Positions 61,821-64,000 of a stretch of 64,000 bases of DNA are shown piece after piece. Both the position numbers and the translations under genes were made by a program. Within the stretch, counting starts at the first letter, position 1; each line of letters begins with the position of its first letter. Source of the stretch: Ardenticatenaceae bacterium (GTDB taxonomy: Bacteria > Chloroflexota > Anaerolineae > Promineifilales > Promineifilaceae); NCBI GenBank assembly GCA_020634395.1, contig JACKBU010000009.1, forward strand, positions 62,001 through 126,000, read 5' to 3'. The notes below the pieces were generated by a model. The model saw nothing but the letters and a program-made list of their open reading frames with translations, had not been told where the DNA came from and did no database searches.

Positions 61821-64000
61821 CTATGGGCCCTTCTGGACGGTGACGCGCAGCAGTTGGACCTGCCCGTCCCGGTCCAAAATGTGCTGGGAAACGGCCGTGT
61901 CCAGGCAGCAGCCCGTGGCCTGGGTAATACGGCCGTCGGCCCATTCCACCTCAATCGCCGCCGCCTCGCCCAGCGTGTAGACGATGGGCGTCTGGCAGAA
62001 GGTAAAGGCCAGCGAACCGGCGGGCAAAGCCAGCGTTTGCGCCTGCCCGGCCACGTCGACGTAGGCAAAACTGCCGGGGTCCGCCAAAAATTCGTCGGGG
62101 CGCAGCAGCGCAGGCGCAAAATGCAGCGCGCCCTCCTGCACGGCGATGCCCAATTCGCCCCAGCGGGTGAGAATTTCCTCTTTCACCTGGCCGGTCATGC
62201 CCGGCTGGCGCGCGCCGCTGCCCGCCGGAGTGTGGGAATAGGGATCGGTGGGAAACGCGCCGTAGATGGCCGGCGATTTGTTGAAGCCCAATCCCTGGCG
62301 AATGTCATAGTAGGCCTCCGCCAGAGCGGTGGTGACGGCCGTGTCCGCTGCCTGGTCCAGCGCCTGTTGATAACATTCCTGCGCCGCCAGCAGCAGCTTG
62401 GAAACCATGTGCCAGTAGATGCTGCCCAGCCCTTCGTAGGCAAAAAACGTGCCGGAGCGGCCGGTGAACGCGCGGTGATTGAAGGTTTCCTCGAACAAAT
62501 CGAGGATGAAAGCGCGTTCGGCGGCGACCAGGGAAGCGTAGGCCGGTTCCTGGGCCAGTTGGTCCAGCACGCGGGTGGCGTCGGCGGCGTTGCGGAAAGC
62601 GCCGTGGAAGTGGTAAACACCGGCCTCGTCGCGGCTGAGCAAACGGCCGTCGCCCGCCACCGCCAGCGCGGCCACCAGGGCCGAATCGGCCACCTGCTCG
62701 GGACGCACGTTGTTCTTCTGCCGGAAGCCGGGCAGAGCGCGGTTGGGATACAGGATGTAGGTGTGCTGGTCGGCGCGATAGAGGTCGCTGTGGCGCAGGC
62801 TGCGCAGCAGGGCCAGCGCCTCGGCGGGCGCCAGCAGGCCAGAGGAGAGGATGGCGACCTGGCCTTCCAGCATGGGATAAAGATGATCAACAGCCGCTGT
62901 ACCGTTCTCCAGGCGCAAAATGTTATAGGCATGGTAGAGGTCATCCGGGCGGCGGTTGGCGCGCAGGGTATCATCCACGTAACCCTGCGCCAGGGCCAGA
63001 AAATCGGCCAGAGTCTGCCCATCCAGTTCTGCCTGGGTGGAGGGCAGTCCATTGCGGTAAACGATGGTGCGATAAGCTGTAGCGGCAGCGCCCAGTTCAT
63101 CCATGATGGTGCGGCGCGCACGGCCGTCGAAGCCTGTTTCCAGAGCCGGCTGATGGGCGGCAAGGCTGGCTTGCACGGCCGTGAAGAGGTCGGCGACGGC
63201 CGTGTTCACCACAAACGTTTCGCCCTCGGCCAACTGCGTTTGCCAGAAGGCGATGAAGCGGCGCAGGTAGGCCGTCGTCACCACGGACAGCCCCTTGCCC
63301 ACCAGGGCGTTGTTGGCGTCGTTCCATTCCGGGCGCTGGGTGTTCATCCAGATGCCGCCGCCGGGCACGAGGTTGGTAAGCTTGGCCAGCAGCAGGACAA
63401 GCAGTTTTTCCGTCAGGGTGGCGTGGACGATGTCGCCGCCGGAAGTTTGCAGGAGACGGCCGTCTGTGCCCAGCTGGGATACGGCCGTTTCCACTGCTTC
63501 TTCGCTCTCCCAGTCAAACTGGATGGTGTTGGACCAGTCGGCCAGCATTTCCGCATAGGGTTTGAGGCGGTAGGGCACGTTGGCGTAGGCAAAAATGGGG
63601 CGGCGGCCCAAGCGGGCCAAAACACCCGGCTGCGTTTGGGCCGCAATTTCCAACAACTTTTGCAAATAGATGATCTGGTGATCGCTCCAGTAGCCGATGT
63701 TAGACCAGGGATTGTGCGGTTCAGGAATCTCCCACTCGATTCCGGCGCGGGTAACGCGGTAAGGATTGTACCCATCGGCGGTGGTGGCGTTGAGGAATTT
63801 GGCGATCATGCCCTCTACGTAGTCGGGGAAAGACAGCGCCAGCGGCTCCCAATTCTGGAAGATGTCGCGCCAGTTGCCCTGGTAATCGAGCCGCGGCGAG
63901 CCGTCCGGGTGTTTCAGGTTGATGGAAAACTGGTTCCAGGGACGGCTGGGGTCACCATGGCGACGGCTAAAGGTAAGCGGCAGGTACTCGTAACAGAGGC
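61821..64000 (-). CDS. Large (alpha/alpha)6-like protein, 5' end beyond the window
   Basis: At least 726 residues of a larger protein are visible; the frame stays open through 63810-64000 (for example NLKHPDGSPRLDYQGNWRD). The segment YQGNWRDIFQNWEPLALSFP, then FLNATTADGYNPYRVTRAGIEWE and GYWSDHQIIYLQKLLE, followed by a long series of amphipathic helices, resembles carbohydrate-active (alpha/alpha)6 toroids of the phosphorylase/debranching type. I cannot name its family. The C-terminal part ends in a beta-rich domain. It probably belongs to the glycan-use cluster with the two GH3 genes downstream. The ATG at 63809 is internal. Confidence 0.7.
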   Translation of the reverse strand, partial: LCYEYLPLTFSRRHGDPSRPWNQFSINLKHPDGSPRLDYQGNWRDIFQNWEPLALSFPDYVEGMIAKFLNATTADGYNPYRVTRAGIEWEIPEPHNPWSNIGYWSDHQIIYLQKLLEIAAQTQPGVLARLGRRPIFAYANVPYRLKPYAEMLADWSNTIQFDWESEEAVETAVSQLGTDGRLLQTSGGDIVHATLTEKLLVLLLAKLTNLVPGGGIWMNTQRPEWNDANNALVGKGLSVVTTAYLRRFIAFWQTQLAEGETFVVNTAVADLFTAVQASLAAHQPALETGFDGRARRTIMDELGAAATAYRTIVYRNGLPSTQAELDGQTLADFLALAQGYVDDTLRANRRPDDLYHAYNILRLENGTAAVDHLYPMLEGQVAILSSGLLAPAEALALLRSLRHSDLYRADQHTYILYPNRALPGFRQKNNVRPEQVADSALVAALAVAGDGRLLSRDEAGVYHFHGAFRNAADATRVLDQLAQEPAYASLVAAERAFILDLFEETFNHRAFTGRSGTFFAYEGLGSIYWHMVSKLLLAAQECYQQALDQAADTAVTTALAEAYYDIRQGLGFNKSPAIYGAFPTDPYSHTPAGSGARQPGMTGQVKEEILTRWGELGIAVQEGALHFAPALLRPDEFLADPGSFAYVDVAGQAQTLALPAGSLAFTFCQTPIVYTLGEAAAIEVEWADGRITQATGCCLDTAVSQHILDRDGQVQLLRVTVQKGP

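Overview
The window is about 60% G+C by eye. It is a gene-dense bacterial chromosome segment and most probably comes from a Chloroflexota bacterium (Anaerolineae/Caldilineae-like). That placement is an inference. It rests on lipoproteins with acidic Pro/Thr-rich linkers behind a lipobox, GH42 and GH3 glycosidases, CUT1 sugar importers without a local ATPase, a PknB-type kinase with an external Thr/Pro-rich stalk, and many beta-oxidation genes. I see no rRNA, tRNA, CRISPR array, prophage or intact insertion sequence.

Layout. Positions 1-2.4 kb hold a small P-loop kinase, RNA 2',3'-cyclic phosphodiesterase and galT. Positions 2.4-17.3 kb form a galactoside-use locus: a LacI regulator with a clear promoter and operator, a sugar-binding lipoprotein, two enlarged permeases, a HAD phosphatase, a glycerol-kinase-like FGGY kinase, GH42 beta-galactosidase, galK, an HtrA-like lipoprotein protease and galE. 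With galT this gives import, hydrolysis and a complete galK-galT-galE Leloir route. Positions 17.5-20.9 kb hold an acyl-CoA block (thioesterase, crotonase, SDR, acyl-CoA dehydrogenase). Positions 20.9-24.7 kb look more A+T-rich and hold a frameshifted surface protein and a nucleotidyltransferase/glycosyltransferase pair. Positions 24.7-29.3 kb hold an ACAD10/11-type kinase, a K+ channel, an enoyl-CoA-reductase-like SDR, an orphan DUF433 antitoxin and a ThDP enzyme. Positions 29.3-34 kb hold small enzymes (GrpB, GNAT, DinB, ComB-like, two metallo-beta-lactamase-fold proteins). Positions 34-41.3 kb hold a second acyl-CoA block (thioesterase, acyl-CoA ligase, CaiB-like transferase, AidB-like dehydrogenase, MazG, MaoC hydratase). 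Positions 41.3-50.7 kb carry a response regulator, a SanA/YdcF protein, a DICT-like protein, an SRPBCC/CrtI-like pair, HD and GNAT proteins, a 1081-residue receptor kinase and threonine aldolase. Positions 50.8-54.1 kb carry housekeeping genes (rdgB, yceD, obg, nadD). Positions 54.1-64 kb hold an autoregulated MerR gene, a phosphotransferase, two GH3 glycosidases and the end of a large (alpha/alpha)6-like protein that runs off the window.

The strongest unusual signal is not a gene. The perfect 8-bp palindrome ACGGCCGT occurs about 165 times by hand count, roughly once per 385 bp, where composition predicts about two. Nearly all copies lie inside genes and in all three frames, encoding TAV, (N/D/Y)GR or RP-x. 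This resembles the cyanobacterial HIP1 element but has a different sequence. A second layer of structure lies between genes: many gaps contain a hairpin built from a few recurring short words, often placed where a terminator or ribosome-binding site would be.
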